DNA of 64,000 bases from Lacimicrobium alkaliphilum (GTDB lineage: Bacteria > Pseudomonadota > Gammaproteobacteria > Enterobacterales > Alteromonadaceae): NCBI RefSeq assembly GCF_001466725.1, contig NZ_CP013650.1, positions 1,736,001 through 1,800,000 on the forward strand, read 5' to 3'. Each line of letters starts with the position of its first letter. The first letter of the stretch is position 1. The notes under the pieces were generated by a model that had not been told where the DNA came from, made no database searches, and saw only the letters and a list, made by a program, of their open reading frames with translations. Positions 1-8,828 of the stretch are shown piece by piece. The position numbers were made by a program, and so were the translations under genes.

Positions 1-1246
1 TTTCGTCGAGCACCTCCAGACAGCGTTCGTACAGGCCAAGTGCGTGAAATACCTTGGCTTTGTCGAGTAAATCTTCAAAATCATCGGTATCCAGTGAATC
101 ACCGCTGAGTTGCTCTATCAGTGTGCGCGCTCTTTCTTTCTCATCCTGCAGATACAGCAATCTTGCGTTAATCACCTTCATTTGCTCCTGCAGTTCCGTT
201 TTGGGAAAGGCAATCTGGAACTGGCGGATATAATCGTTGGCCTGTTTGATCAGGTTAGCTGTATCTTTGTCATCAGCTGTCATAGCAAAATCAATACCGG
301 CGCGGGCCACATTGATATAATTTTGCGGCTTGTCGTGGATTGAGTGTTTGGCAAATTTAACGATACGTTTGGCGGCTTCAAACTGGGTCTCGTAGTCATG
401 AGTGAGCCGGGACAAGGCGATTGCTGCATTATGGCGGCGCAGGTTGCGAGGGGAGATTTCCGAGGCCATCAGCACGGTCTCCAGCGCTGACTCGAAGTCC
501 TCCTGTTTTACATTCAGACCATAAAGTAGATCGTAAGCCATCAGCTGTGAATCTGGCTTAAAAGCCAGTTGTAGTATGAGCTTTTCCGCTTCTTCGTCTT
601 CATCAAGTTTAATCAGCGCATTGACCAGCCCCAACTGTGCCCAGGCAAAAGGCTGCACATTAATAATGGCGCGATAAAAATCTCTCGCCTGTTCGGTCAT
701 ATCGCAGGCCAGTAACAGTTCACCTTTGGTTTTTAGTGCCAGTGGGAAGAACTCGGCGTTATCAGGATTGGTGAGGAAATTCTCGACTTCATCCAGAGCC
801 TTGTGCAATTCATCTTTTTCCATCAGTTGATAGACGTTGCGCAGGGCACGTTTGCGCTTAAGTACTTTGGTCAGACGCTTGTCGAGATCTTTGACGCTAA
901 AGGGTTTAGCAAGAAAGTCATCTGGTTGCAGTTCAATAATGCTGTGCACCAGCTCGGAACTGGTGTCGGCACTGATAAACACAAAAGCGGTACTAAGGGG
1001 CAGGGCATTGGTACTTTTCAACTGGTCGTAGAGATAGTACCCATCCTGATCCTTTTTCAGGTTGTATGAGCAGACAATCAGGTCAAAGTGCTCTTCTTCA
1101 ACATATTTAAGGGCACTGGTGGCCTTGTCGACATAGGTAACGTTACGCAAGCCGAGCTCTTCCAGAGCATATTTCATATATCCTTGCGCCAGAACCTGAT
1201 CATCAACGATCAGTACCTTACATGATGAAGCCAGTTTTGCGTCCAT
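1..1246 (-). CDS. Response regulator-like protein with TPR-like C-terminal region, 3' end cut by the window
   Basis: About 415 residues are visible by translating the minus strand from an ATG at 1246; the C-terminus lies beyond the window. Residues 10-125 form a CheY-like receiver: the acidic pair D15-D16 and the conserved lysine in FLAKPFS are present. The position that normally holds the phospho-acceptor aspartate is a serine (S60, in FDLIVCSYNL), so ordinary phosphorylation looks impossible. The remainder is helical with alternating small and aromatic residues, as in TPR arrays. Response regulators with TPR tails are known in Alteromonadales and Vibrionales, with unclear targets. There is no recognisable DNA-binding or enzymatic output domain in the visible part. 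Receiver fold is confident; function is unknown. Confidence 0.8.
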   Translation of the reverse strand, partial: MDAKLASSCKVLIVDDQVLAQGYMKYALEELGLRNVTYVDKATSALKYVEEEHFDLIVCSYNLKKDQDGYYLYDQLKSTNALPLSTAFVFISADTSSELVHSIIELQPDDFLAKPFSVKDLDKRLTKVLKRKRALRNVYQLMEKDELHKALDEVENFLTNPDNAEFFPLALKTKGELLLACDMTEQARDFYRAIINVQPFAWAQLGLVNALIKLDEDEEAEKLILQLAFKPDSQLMAYDLLYGLNVKQEDFESALETVLMASEISPRNLRRHNAAIALSRLTHDYETQFEAAKRIVKFAKHSIHDKPQNYINVARAGIDFAMTADDKDTANLIKQANDYIRQFQIAFPKTELQEQMKVINARLLYLQDEKERARTLIEQLSGDSLDTDDFEDLLDKAKVFHALGLYERCLEVLDE

Positions 1247-1412
1247 AACCCGTCTAAAAATCACAATGCTGTAAGTAGTTTATCGTAGATTGCAGTGTGG
1301 AAATAAGGAAAAAGACGAAATTAACCGCTGACAGGCTGTTTTAACCACGAAATATACAGAAGAGCCTGCTCACCACAAAGACATGGGGGCACAGAGGTTT
1401 CAGTATATTAAA

Positions 1413-2011
1413 GGAAATGGTGGATGGTACCGGGTTGGAATCAGTGACCCCTGTGTTGTAACGGGAGCGGGTGGTGCTGGCACCGACCTGTATTTCATTC
1501 AGTATAGTAAGGGAAATGGTGGATGGTACCGGGTTGGAATCAGTGATGCCCGTGTTGCAATAAGAGCGGGTGGTGCTGGCACCGACCTGTATTTCATTCA
1601 GTATAGTAAGGGAAATGGTGGGTGGTACCGGGTTGGAATCAGTGATGCCCGTGTTGTAACGAGAGCGGGTGGTGCTGGCACCGACCTATATTACATTTGG
1701 AATATTAAGGAAAATGGTGGATGGTACTGGGTTCGAACCAGTGACCCCCGTGTTGTAACGGGAGCGGGTGGTGCTGGCACCGACCTGTATTTCATTCAGT
1801 TTAGTAAGGGAAATGGTGGGTGGTACTGGGTTGGAATCAGTGATGCCCGTGTTGCAATAAGAGCGGGTGGTGCTGGCACCGACCTGTATTTCATTCAGAA
1901 TAGTAAAGGAAATGGTGGATGGTACCGGGCTGGAATCAGTGATGCCCGTGTTGTAACGGGAGCGGGTGGTGCTGGCACCGACCTGTATTTCATTCAGTAT
2001 AGTAAGGGAAA
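1413..2011 (-). repeat. Tandem 99-bp repeat carrying tRNA-Val 3' halves
   Basis: Six consecutive units have anchors at 1415, 1514, 1613, 1712, 1811 and 1910, an exact 99-bp period. The next position in register (2009) is the start of an intact tRNA-Val gene. Read on the minus strand, each unit holds the 3' half of tRNA-Val (from the anticodon loop through the T-arm and acceptor 3' strand to CCA). The 5' half is replaced by an unrelated GC-rich sequence and an AT-rich spacer. The unit at 1712 keeps a perfect T-arm; the others have a T-loop with GG for CG and other changes. Because 99 is a multiple of three, the array gives a spurious 232-residue repetitive reading frame on the plus strand. Confidence 0.9.
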
Positions 2012-2087
2012 TGGTGGATGGTACTGGGTTCGAACCAGTGACCCCCGCCTTGTAAGGGCGGTGCTCTCCCAGCTGAGCTAACCATCC
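2012..2087 (-). tRNA. tRNA-Val (anticodon TAC)
   Basis: A 76-nt gene with encoded CCA. On the minus strand it has the D-arm GCTCAGCTGGGAGAGC, anticodon stem CCGCC/GGCGG around loop CTTACAA (anticodon TAC) and T-arm CTGGTTCGAACCCAG. It is the last, intact member of the 99-bp array and identical to the copy at 2232-2307. Confidence 0.97.
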
Positions 2088-2130
2088 AGGGAAAGAAGTT
2101 ATAACCTTTAAAAAACGAGTTATATTTAAA

Positions 2131-2206
2131 AATGGTGGATGGTACTGGGTTTTAATCAGTCACCACCGTGTTGTTAAAAAGAGTGGGTGGTGCTGGCACC
2201 GCCTGA
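2131..2206 (-). pseudogene. Degenerate tRNA-Val 3'-half remnant
   Basis: Between the two intact tRNA-Val genes lies another derivative of the 99-bp unit: the acceptor and T-arm strand (tggtggatggtactgggtt) followed by a decayed anticodon-arm region and the GGTGCTGGCACC motif seen in the array. The T-loop is mutated (tttaatc in place of tcgaacc) and no D-arm is present, so it cannot be a functional tRNA. Confidence 0.75.
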
Positions 2207-2231
2207 CGTATCTAACAACAATTCATGAAAA

Positions 2232-2307
2232 TGGTGGATGGTACTGGGTTCGAACCAGTGACCCCCGCCTTGTAAGGGCGGTGCTCTCCCAGCTGAGCTA
2301 ACCATCC
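2232..2307 (-). tRNA. tRNA-Val (anticodon TAC)
   Basis: Second intact 76-nt tRNA-Val with encoded CCA, identical in cloverleaf to the gene at 2012-2087. It is the promoter-proximal gene of the minus-strand cluster. Confidence 0.97.
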
Positions 2308-2352
2308 GCTCGTTTTCTGACTCACCAAGTTATCCTCGGCAAGTGGAGGCGT

Positions 2353-2380
2353 ATTATAGGGAGGCTGTTTAAGCTGTCAA
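2353..2380 (-). promoter_or_regulatory. Sigma-70 promoter of the tRNA-Val cluster
   Basis: On the minus strand TTGACA (2375-2380) and TATAAT (2353-2358) are both perfect consensus with a 16-bp spacer, pointing toward the tRNA-Val genes about 45 bp downstream. This is a typical strong stable-RNA promoter. Confidence 0.85.
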
Positions 2381-2573
2381 CTCTAAATTGCAAAAGTACA
2401 ACTGAATGGATAAAAAGCACCCAGACAGTATAAAAAGCCAACAGGGTGCGCATTTAAACTCTGCTATTTGCTGAATATCAGGTCGGGAGCCGGTGGGAGA
2501 TAGGTTTCTGAACACAAGGCTGTTAAAATGCGCCAGCATTACTTACCCAATCAATCCTAGGAAGATACAGACA

Positions 2574-3977
2574 ATGACAGTGGTTACCCGTTTTGCGCCA
2601 AGTCCCACAGGTTACCTCCATGTAGGCGGAGCGCGCACAGCACTCTATTCCTGGCTATATGCTAAGAGTCAGGGCGGAAAATTTGTGTTGAGAATTGAAG
2701 ATACGGATATTGAACGTTCAACACAGGCGGCCATAGATGCGATTCTTGAAGGTATGGAATGGTTGGGGCTGAGCTGGGATGAGGGTCCTTACTATCAAAC
2801 TAAGCGCTTTGATCGCTATAGGGAAATCATCCAGAAATTGCTGGATGAGGGAAAAGCTTATAAGTGTTATTGCTCCAGAGAGCGACTGGAAAAGTTGCGT
2901 GAAACGCAGATGGAGCAAGGTGTTAAACCTAAATATGATGGTAAATGCCGTGATGCTTCAGAGCAGTCGGGTGATTATGTAATTCGTTTTAAGAATCCCC
3001 AGCAGGGCAGTGTGGTCATAGAAGATCATATTCGTGGCAAGATCGAAATCAGTAATAATGAACTGGATGATCTGATTATTCAGCGCACTGATGGTACTCC
3101 TACGTATAACTTCTGTGTGGTGGTGGACGACTGGGATATGGGGATATCTCATGTGGTGCGAGGGGAAGACCATATCAATAATACCCCCAGACAGATCAAC
3201 ATTCTCAAGGCCTTAGGTGCCCCGGTGCCGGAATATGCTCATGTATCCATGATTCTGGGGGACGATGGTAAGAAGCTTTCCAAGCGTCATGGTGCCGTTG
3301 GGGTAATGCAGTATCGGGATGATGGCTTTTTGCCTCAGGCCTTGCTGAATTATCTGGTCAGGCTGGGCTGGTCCCATGGTGATCAGGAAATCTTTAGCGT
3401 TGATGAAATGATCGAGCATTTCAGCCTGGATGATATTGGCCAGTCCGCTTCCGCCTTCAACACGGAGAAACTGATTTGGCTCAATCAGCACTATATTAAA
3501 TCGTTGCCGGCAAGCGAGGTGGCGAAACATGCACAGTGGCATTTCCGGCAACAAGGTATAGATACCAGTAAGGGGCCGACATTGGAACAGGTAATAGAGA
3601 TTCAGGCTGATCGGGTAAAGACTTTAAAAGAACTGGCCGAGGTCAGCCGCTATTTCTATGAGGATTTTGATGAATTTGACGAGAAAGCGGCGAAGAAACA
3701 TTTACGTCCAGTGGCCAGAGAAGCGCTGGAAATCGTAAAGGTTAAGCTGTTGGCCGTGCAAAGCTGGGAGCCTCAAAGTCTGCACCAGGCGATCAATGAC
3801 ACGGCTGATGAATTAGGTGTGGGTATGGGGAAAGTTGGTATGCCGTTAAGGGTAGCGGTTACAGGTTCAGGGAATTCGCCTTCTTTAGATATCACCTTGA
3901 ATTTGTTGAATATTAAACAAGTTGAACAGCGTTTAGACAAAGCGCTCAATTATATAGCAAACAGAGAAAATTCTTAA
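2574..3977 (+). CDS. gltX: Glutamyl-tRNA synthetase
   Basis: A 467-residue class I synthetase that charges tRNA-Glu with glutamate. The ATG at 2574 is preferred over upstream in-frame starts because it gives the canonical N-terminus [19 protein letters not shown], containing the HIGH-like motif, and follows an AGGAAG stretch. The KMSKS equivalent is KLSKRHG. The CYC motif and downstream cysteine of the zinc-binding insertion are present, but the fourth ligand (His in E. coli) is not obvious (KCRDASE). Length matches the family. It lies between tRNA-Val and tRNA-Ala/Glu clusters, as gltX in E. coli is flanked by Val and Ala tRNA genes, and its substrate tRNA-Glu is encoded just downstream. Confidence 0.97.
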   Translation: MTVVTRFAPSPTGYLHVGGARTALYSWLYAKSQGGKFVLRIEDTDIERSTQAAIDAILEGMEWLGLSWDEGPYYQTKRFDRYREIIQKLLDEGKAYKCYCSRERLEKLRETQMEQGVKPKYDGKCRDASEQSGDYVIRFKNPQQGSVVIEDHIRGKIEISNNELDDLIIQRTDGTPTYNFCVVVDDWDMGISHVVRGEDHINNTPRQINILKALGAPVPEYAHVSMILGDDGKKLSKRHGAVGVMQYRDDGFLPQALLNYLVRLGWSHGDQEIFSVDEMIEHFSLDDIGQSASAFNTEKLIWLNQHYIKSLPASEVAKHAQWHFRQQGIDTSKGPTLEQVIEIQADRVKTLKELAEVSRYFYEDFDEFDEKAAKKHLRPVAREALEIVKVKLLAVQSWEPQSLHQAINDTADELGVGMGKVGMPLRVAVTGSGNSPSLDITLNLLNIKQVEQRLDKALNYIANRENS

Positions 3978-3985
3978 AAAAAGCG

Positions 3986-4014
3986 TTGACATAAAAAGGG
4001 GGGGTGCCTAGAAT
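3986..4014 (+). promoter_or_regulatory. Sigma-70 promoter of the tRNA-Ala/Glu cluster
   Basis: TTGACA (3986-3991) and TAGAAT (4009-4014) are separated by 17 bp, followed by a GC-rich discriminator (gcgcccc) typical of stringently controlled stable-RNA promoters. The first tRNA begins at 4044. Confidence 0.85.
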
Positions 4015-4043
4015 GCGCCCCGCTGTCAGATAACGGCAATGCC

Positions 4044-4119
<76 letters not shown>

Positions 4120-4157
4120 AGATTAGGTATTTTGCCAGCGCGAAATACAAAAGTCCT

Positions 4158-4233
4158 GTCCCCTTCGTCTAGAGGCCTAGGACACCGCCCTTTCACGGCG
4201 GTAACAGGGGTTCGAATCCCCTAGGGGACGCCA
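4158..4233 (+). tRNA. tRNA-Glu (anticodon TTC)
   Basis: A 76-nt gene with encoded CCA; anticodon arm CCGCC-CTTTCAC-GGCGG, T-arm AGGGGTTCGAATCCCCT. It is followed by a spacer with a small hairpin and a decayed T-arm/element remnant around 4279-4335. Confidence 0.97.
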
Positions 4234-4353
4234 TATATAAGAACTGAAAGTGCACACACAATTGATTGTGTCACATAAGGGTGAGAATCCGCAGTTCGAA
4301 CAACGAGTCCGAAATTTAAGGAAGCGTTGTAGTAAAGAGTTTAGAAAGTCCTT

Positions 4354-4429
4354 GTCCCCTTCGTCTAGAGGCCTAGGACACCGCCCTTTCACGGCGGTAA
4401 CAGGGGTTCGAATCCCCTAGGGGACGCCA
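4354..4429 (+). tRNA. tRNA-Glu (anticodon TTC)
   Basis: Identical cloverleaf to 4158-4233. Its downstream spacer leads into a T-arm fragment split by a four-hairpin element (4498-4570). Confidence 0.97.
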
Positions 4430-4497
4430 TATTCCAGAACTGAAAGTGGACACAATATTGATTGTGTCACACAGGGGTGAGAACCCCTGCGGTTCGA

Positions 4498-4570
4498 CTA
4501 AAACGCCGGGAGCGTTTTGGAACAGCCGAAGGCTGGCCCGAAGGGCGCAGGGCAGGGAGAGCCCGGAGTA
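4498..4570 (+). repeat. Four-hairpin element, copy A, in a tRNA-Glu 3' remnant
   Basis: A 73-bp element lies exactly between GGTTCGA (4491-4497) and ATCCCCTAGGGGACGCCA (4571-4588), the two sides of the tRNA-Glu T-loop and acceptor end. Hairpins in order: CTAAAACGC-CGGGA-GCGTTTTGG, CAGCC-GAA-GGCTG, GCCC-GAA-GGGC and GGGC-loop-GCCC, then GGAGTA. The sequence upstream (4473-4488) resembles a decayed T-stem. The same layout recurs in copies B and C with compensatory stem changes. Confidence 0.8.
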
Positions 4571-4588
4571 ATCCCCTAGGGGACGCCA
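4571..4588 (+). pseudogene. tRNA-Glu 3' acceptor remnant
   Basis: Eighteen bases identical to the 3' T-strand, acceptor strand and CCA of tRNA-Glu, with no 5' body. They follow element copy A directly. Confidence 0.8.
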
Positions 4589-4661
4589 TATTCCAGAACT
4601 GAAGGTGAACACATCATTGGGTGTCTCACTTGGACGCAGCCCTTCAGTAAAGTAGTTTTTA

Positions 4662-4737
<76 letters not shown>

Positions 4738-4776
4738 AGATTAAGTATTTCGCCAGTGGGAAATACCAAAGTCCTT

Positions 4777-4920
4777 GTCCCCTTCGTCTAGAGGCCCAGG
4801 ACACCGCCCTTTCACGGCGGTAACAGAGTTCGACTAATTTGCCGGGAGCAAATTAGAACAGCCGCAGGCTGGCCCGAAGGGCGAAGGACAGGATGTCCGG
4901 AGTAATCCCCAGGGGATTCA
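4777..4920 (+). pseudogene. tRNA-Glu gene interrupted in the T-loop
   Basis: The 5' part (4777-4833) is a nearly normal tRNA-Glu through the anticodon arm and into the T-loop (GAGTTCGA), with a T-stem change and one D-loop change relative to the intact copies. A 71-bp four-hairpin element (copy B) follows, then a degenerate 3' end (ATCCCCAGGGGATTCA) lacking a proper CCA. The changes in both halves suggest it is no longer under selection as a tRNA. Confidence 0.85.
4834..4904 (+). repeat. Four-hairpin element, copy B, inside tRNA-Glu
   Basis: A 71-bp element with hairpins CTAATTTGC-CGGGA-GCAAATTAG (perfect 9-bp stem), CAGCC-GCA-GGCTG, GCCC-GAA-GGGC and GGAC-AGGAT-GTCC, then GGAGTA. The first and last stems differ from copy A at paired positions, with pairing kept. 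Confidence 0.8.
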
Positions 4921-4957
4921 GAGCGCCGGTGGGTAAGAAATAGTTTAGAAAGTCCTT

Positions 4958-5033
4958 GTCCCCTTCGTCTAGAGGCCTAGGACACCGCCCTTTCACGGCG
5001 GTAACAGGGGTTCGAATCCCCTAGGGGACGCCA
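4958..5033 (+). tRNA. tRNA-Glu (anticodon TTC)
   Basis: Third intact 76-nt tRNA-Glu gene with encoded CCA, identical in cloverleaf to the two upstream copies; last intact tRNA of the cluster. Confidence 0.97.
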
Positions 5034-5100
5034 TATCTAAGAACTGAAATGCACACAAAATTGATTGTGTCGCATAGGGGTGAGAACCCCTGCGGTTCGA

Positions 5101-5173
5101 CTAAATTGTAGGGAACAATTTAGAACGTGCTTAGCACGGCCCGAAGGGCGCAGGGCAGGGAGAGCCCGGAGTA
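5101..5173 (+). repeat. Four-hairpin element, copy C, in a tRNA-Glu 3' remnant
   Basis: A 73-bp copy between GGTTCGA (5094-5100) and a tRNA-Glu 3' remnant. Hairpins: CTAAATTGT-AGGGA-ACAATTTAG, CGTGC-TTA-GCACG, GCCC-GAA-GGGC and GGGC-loop-GCCC. The second hairpin has three changed base pairs relative to copies A and B, all compensated. Confidence 0.8.
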
Positions 5174-5191
5174 ATCCCCTAGGGGACGCCA
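5174..5191 (+). pseudogene. tRNA-Glu 3' acceptor remnant
   Basis: Identical to the last 18 bases of tRNA-Glu including CCA, directly after element copy C and just before the cluster terminator. Confidence 0.8.
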
Positions 5192-5198
5192 TATTCTA

Positions 5199-5229
5199 AA
5201 GCCCGTTCAGTAATGAACGGGCTTTTTTT
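5199..5229 (+). terminator. Intrinsic terminator of the tRNA-Ala/Glu cluster
   Basis: Perfect stem AAGCCCGTTCA/TGAACGGGCTT with loop GTAA followed by a run of T residues. Confidence 0.9.
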
Positions 5230-5390
5230 ATGCCCTGAAGTCTTCAGATGTATATTTTCCTAACAGTATTATTTCCATTTCTTTCAAAAAGTTACCTAAA
5301 CTGTACTGATAACCCTCAGGTAATACTGAGTAACAGCAGATACAGTTACTGTATTGTTTGTTACTGAGAGGGTATAAGGAGATACAGATA

Positions 5391-7148
5391 ATGCTTGAAA
5401 ACCATGGCCAGACGATGCCCCCGCTCTCCGCCATCAATAATGGGGAGTCGCTTTCCGCTGTTAAACAGAGTGAGCAGAAGTTTTATGAACTGATTGAAAG
5501 CCTGCCAATGGTCGCGGTCCAGGGCTATAACAAAAAGCGTCAGGTTATATACTGGAACGAGGCAAGTCGGCGTCTGTATGGTTATACCAGGGAAGAAGCT
5601 CAGGGGCGTCTACTTGAAGATCTTATCATTCCGGACTTTATGCATAAGGACGTGATTAAAGCACACCAGAACTGGCTGGATAAAAACATCAGCATACCGG
5701 CAGAAGAAATTGAACTGCAACACAAAGATGGTCATTTTGTGCCTGTTTATTCCAGTCATGTGATGATTAAGCAGGATAGCGGTGACTGCGAAATGTTTTG
5801 CATCGATATCAGTTTGCAGGAGCAGAAAAAGGCCAGGGAAGATCTGCGTAAAATGGCCAGCTTCGACGATTTAACTCAATTACCTAATCGCAGATTGATG
5901 GAAGTGGAGTTATCAGCACGTCTGGCAGAGGCAGGACGATTTAAACGGGACATGGCGGTTGTATTTATTGACCTGGATAATTTTAAACTGATCAATGACA
6001 CCCTCGGCCACCATTTCGGCGATCAGTTATTAAAGCAGGTTGCTGACGCGATGAAAGCAGAAATCAGGGACTGTGATCTGCTTACCCGATTCGGCGGGGA
6101 TGAGTTTGTTTTGTTGTTACTCGACTTTGAAGGGGCTGAGGGCATTCATGAACTGCTGCAGCGCCTGATCAATGCCCTTGATAAGGGGTTTGTGCTGGAT
6201 GGAGACTGTTACCAGGTGACAGCCAGCTTTGGTGTCAGCCTTTTTCCTGATGATGGGGTAACGGTCGCTGAACTGATGGGTAACGCAGATGCCGCCATGT
6301 ATCAGGCAAAAGGGAAGGGTAAAAACAGCATCTGTTTCTATACCTCGGATATTAATGACCGGTTGGTTCACTATCAGGATATAACGGCACTGCTACGACG
6401 GGCCATTGTTGCAGATAGTCTGCAACTCTATTTTCAACCACAGATGGATTTGAACTCGTCAGACATGGGTTCCTGTGAAGCACTGTTGCGGTGCTTTGAT
6501 GATAAGGCCAGGCCTGTTTCTCCCGCAATCTTTATTCCTGTGGCGGAAAAGTCAGGCCTGATTAATCGCATAGGAGACTGGGTTCTGGACGCCGCCTGTA
6601 AGCAGTTGCGTGCCTGGCAGGGCACGGCACTGGAAAAGACGAGAATAGACATTAACCTCTCGGGCCGACAACTGACGAATCATCACCTGGCCGATCATAT
6701 TTTGCGCACACTGCAGGATTATGGGCTGGATCCAAGTCAGCTGGGTCTGGAATTGACAGAAAATGAAGTAATAGGTGGCGATGAAGAGCAAATAGGCCAA
6801 CTGGAAAGGCTTAAACAGGCTGGCGTACACATTTCTATTGATGATTTCGGTACCGGTTACTCATCTTTGGTTTATTTGCGTAAGTTACCAGTGTGCAGCC
6901 TGAAGATTGATCGAAGCTTTCTTCATCACGCGATGGAGAATGATAGTGACATGGCGATTATGCAGGCCATGATTACAGTGGGACATCGGTTAGGATTAAA
7001 AGTCGTGGTAGAAGGAGTGGAAACCCCGGAGCAGGATAAACTGGTCAGGGATTTAGGCTGTGATCTGGCGCAGGGATTTCTGTATGCCCGGCCAATGCCG
7101 GCGGAAAAAATGCCGGCATTCCTGGCGGATATGAACTCTGGTGATTAA
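5391..7148 (+). CDS. PAS-GGDEF-EAL cyclic-di-GMP signalling protein
   Basis: A 585-residue protein that probably makes and/or degrades cyclic di-GMP. The ATG at 5391 follows a clear TAAGGAGA site; an in-frame TTG 33 bp upstream is less likely. A PAS domain spans roughly residues 25-135. The GGDEF domain (about 150-310) has an intact GGDEF signature in RFGGDEFVL and an RxxD inhibitory site (RDCD) five residues before it. The EAL domain (about 320-575) retains EALLR, the Asn of DINLSG, ELTENE, DDFGTGYSS and EGVE, so both catalytic domains look intact. There are no membrane segments, so it is likely cytoplasmic, with the PAS domain sensing a ligand or redox state. It is transcribed toward pykA with no obvious partner gene. 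Confidence 0.93.
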   Translation: MLENHGQTMPPLSAINNGESLSAVKQSEQKFYELIESLPMVAVQGYNKKRQVIYWNEASRRLYGYTREEAQGRLLEDLIIPDFMHKDVIKAHQNWLDKNISIPAEEIELQHKDGHFVPVYSSHVMIKQDSGDCEMFCIDISLQEQKKAREDLRKMASFDDLTQLPNRRLMEVELSARLAEAGRFKRDMAVVFIDLDNFKLINDTLGHHFGDQLLKQVADAMKAEIRDCDLLTRFGGDEFVLLLLDFEGAEGIHELLQRLINALDKGFVLDGDCYQVTASFGVSLFPDDGVTVAELMGNADAAMYQAKGKGKNSICFYTSDINDRLVHYQDITALLRRAIVADSLQLYFQPQMDLNSSDMGSCEALLRCFDDKARPVSPAIFIPVAEKSGLINRIGDWVLDAACKQLRAWQGTALEKTRIDINLSGRQLTNHHLADHILRTLQDYGLDPSQLGLELTENEVIGGDEEQIGQLERLKQAGVHISIDDFGTGYSSLVYLRKLPVCSLKIDRSFLHHAMENDSDMAIMQAMITVGHRLGLKVVVEGVETPEQDKLVRDLGCDLAQGFLYARPMPAEKMPAFLADMNSGD

Positions 7149-7162
7149 GATTTCAGGACGTT

Positions 7163-8599
7163 TCAGGATACCGTAACAATCTTACAGCCATTAGTGGCGC
7201 CTTCGGTTTCCATTTCATCTCCGTAGGTCATAATGAACTGATCTCCGGATTGCACCAGGCCGTGCTCTTTGAGACAGTCAATGACAGTCTGTTTGAGTTT
7301 ACCGGGCGGGCATTGGGTTGAGTCAAAAAATACCGGTTTCACCCCACGATACAACGCCATCACATTGAGTGAACTTTGATGGCGGGAGAGGCCGTAAATG
7401 GGTAATGAGCTGGTGATCCTGGACATCAGCCTAGCCGTGCCACCACTTTCCGTCAGTGCAACAATGGCTTTAATCGTCGACAGGTGATTTGCTGCATAGA
7501 CCGCAGATAATGCTGTTGTTTCACTGATAGAGGTGAAATGCTCGTCCATGCGATGCTTGGAGATTTGTACGCTCGGGTGGGTTTCTGCACCCTCACAAAC
7601 CCTCGCCATGGCCTTGACAGTTTCTACCGGGAACTGGCCCGCTGCAGTCTCAGCAGAAAGCATCACTGCATCTGTTCCATCAAGCACGGCATTGGCTACA
7701 TCCATCACTTCTGCCCTGGTAGGCATCGGGCTTGATATCATGGATTCCATCATTTGCGTGGCGGTGATCACAACTTTGTTAAGCTGGCGGGAACGGGAGA
7801 TCAGTTTTTTCTGCACGCCGACCAGTTCTGCATCGCCAATCTCGACTCCGAGATCGCCGCGGGCCACCATTACCGCATCACTGGCAATAATCACATCGTC
7901 AATGGCCTCGTCACTGGCCACGGCTTCTGCGCGCTCAACCTTGGCGCAAATCTTGGCTTTACAACCCGCTTCCTCTGCCAGTCTTCTGGCATAACGCAAA
8001 TCGTCACCATTACGGGGGAAAGAAACTGCCAGGTAGTCAACCGACATGGCGGCGGCTGTCTTAATATCCTGTTTGTCTTTCTCTGTCAGTGCTTCTGCGG
8101 AAAGCCCGCCACCGAGACGGTTGATGCCTTTGTTATTTGACAGTTTCCCGCCCACCGTGACTTCGGTATTAACTCTGTTACCCTGAACATCGGTGACTTT
8201 CAGCTGTATACGACCATCATCGAGTAGCAGTATATCTCCGGTGCTGACATCAGCGGGCAGAGCTTTGTAATCGATACCGACACAATGGGCATCCCCGCTG
8301 TCATTATCCATGTCGGCATCGAGACTGAAGTTGTCGCCTACCGCCAGCTCTACAGCACCCTGTTTAAAGCGGGCTACCCTAATTTTAGGCCCCTGAAGAT
8401 CGCCCAGTATGGCGACATACTTACCCAGTTTCTGCGCCACGGTTCTAACTTTTTTAGCGCGTTCAATATGATCCTGAGCGGTGCCGTGGGAAAAGTTCAT
8501 TCTGACTACATTTGCGCCTGCAGCAATCACGGCTTCTATGGATTGCTCAGTGTCAGTCGCGGGACCCAGGGTGGCTACGATTTTAGTTCTTCTTAACAT
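7163..8599 (-). CDS. pykA: Pyruvate kinase, PykA type
   Basis: A 478-residue enzyme converting phosphoenolpyruvate and ADP to pyruvate and ATP. The N-terminus [16 protein letters not shown], the PK signature around [11 protein letters not shown] and [10 protein letters not shown] match the PykA (type II) form, and length equals the E. coli enzyme (480). I chose the ATG at 8599; an in-frame GTG at 8620 would add seven residues. It lies downstream of hexR in the same orientation but has its own promoter region with a perfect HexR palindrome at 8672-8686. It therefore belongs to the HexR regulon that coordinates the Entner-Doudoroff pathway with lower glycolysis. Confidence 0.97.
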   Translation of the reverse strand: MLRRTKIVATLGPATDTEQSIEAVIAAGANVVRMNFSHGTAQDHIERAKKVRTVAQKLGKYVAILGDLQGPKIRVARFKQGAVELAVGDNFSLDADMDNDSGDAHCVGIDYKALPADVSTGDILLLDDGRIQLKVTDVQGNRVNTEVTVGGKLSNNKGINRLGGGLSAEALTEKDKQDIKTAAAMSVDYLAVSFPRNGDDLRYARRLAEEAGCKAKICAKVERAEAVASDEAIDDVIIASDAVMVARGDLGVEIGDAELVGVQKKLISRSRQLNKVVITATQMMESMISSPMPTRAEVMDVANAVLDGTDAVMLSAETAAGQFPVETVKAMARVCEGAETHPSVQISKHRMDEHFTSISETTALSAVYAANHLSTIKAIVALTESGGTARLMSRITSSLPIYGLSRHQSSLNVMALYRGVKPVFFDSTQCPPGKLKQTVIDCLKEHGLVQSGDQFIMTYGDEMETEGATNGCKIVTVS

Positions 8600-8671
8600 G
8601 GGGAATGTCTCTCTTGTCACAGTTCACAGAATATCAGCTTTCGATAAGACTACATGAAGGATAGTGTTTTT

Positions 8672-8686
8672 TGTAATTTTATTACA
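8672..8686. promoter_or_regulatory. HexR operator upstream of pykA
   Basis: TGTAATTTTATTACA is a 15-bp palindrome matching the HexR consensus known from Shewanella and other gammaproteobacteria. It sits 73 bp upstream of the pykA start and is identical to the box upstream of zwf. Confidence 0.88.
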
Positions 8687-8828
8687 AAATTTTAGCGGAA
8701 AAGGCTGTTAATGTGAAATATTTTGACGATTAGACGAGTTCTGACGCCAGAATAGCAATGACTGGATGTTCTGACACCTATGATTGTCTCGAAGGTAAAG
8801 CAGAACGGCTGTGCGCGCCGGTTATCTG

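Noticed and set aside
1383..2081. A 232-residue plus-strand reading frame with seven glycine-rich repeats
   Set aside because: It is an artefact of the 99-bp (33-codon) tRNA-Val repeat array on the opposite strand; it runs into an intact tRNA gene and has no ribosome site.
1413..2206. Possible CRISPR array (regular 99-bp spacing)
   Set aside because: The whole 99-bp unit is conserved, with no short repeat/variable spacer structure, and the repeats derive from tRNA-Val.
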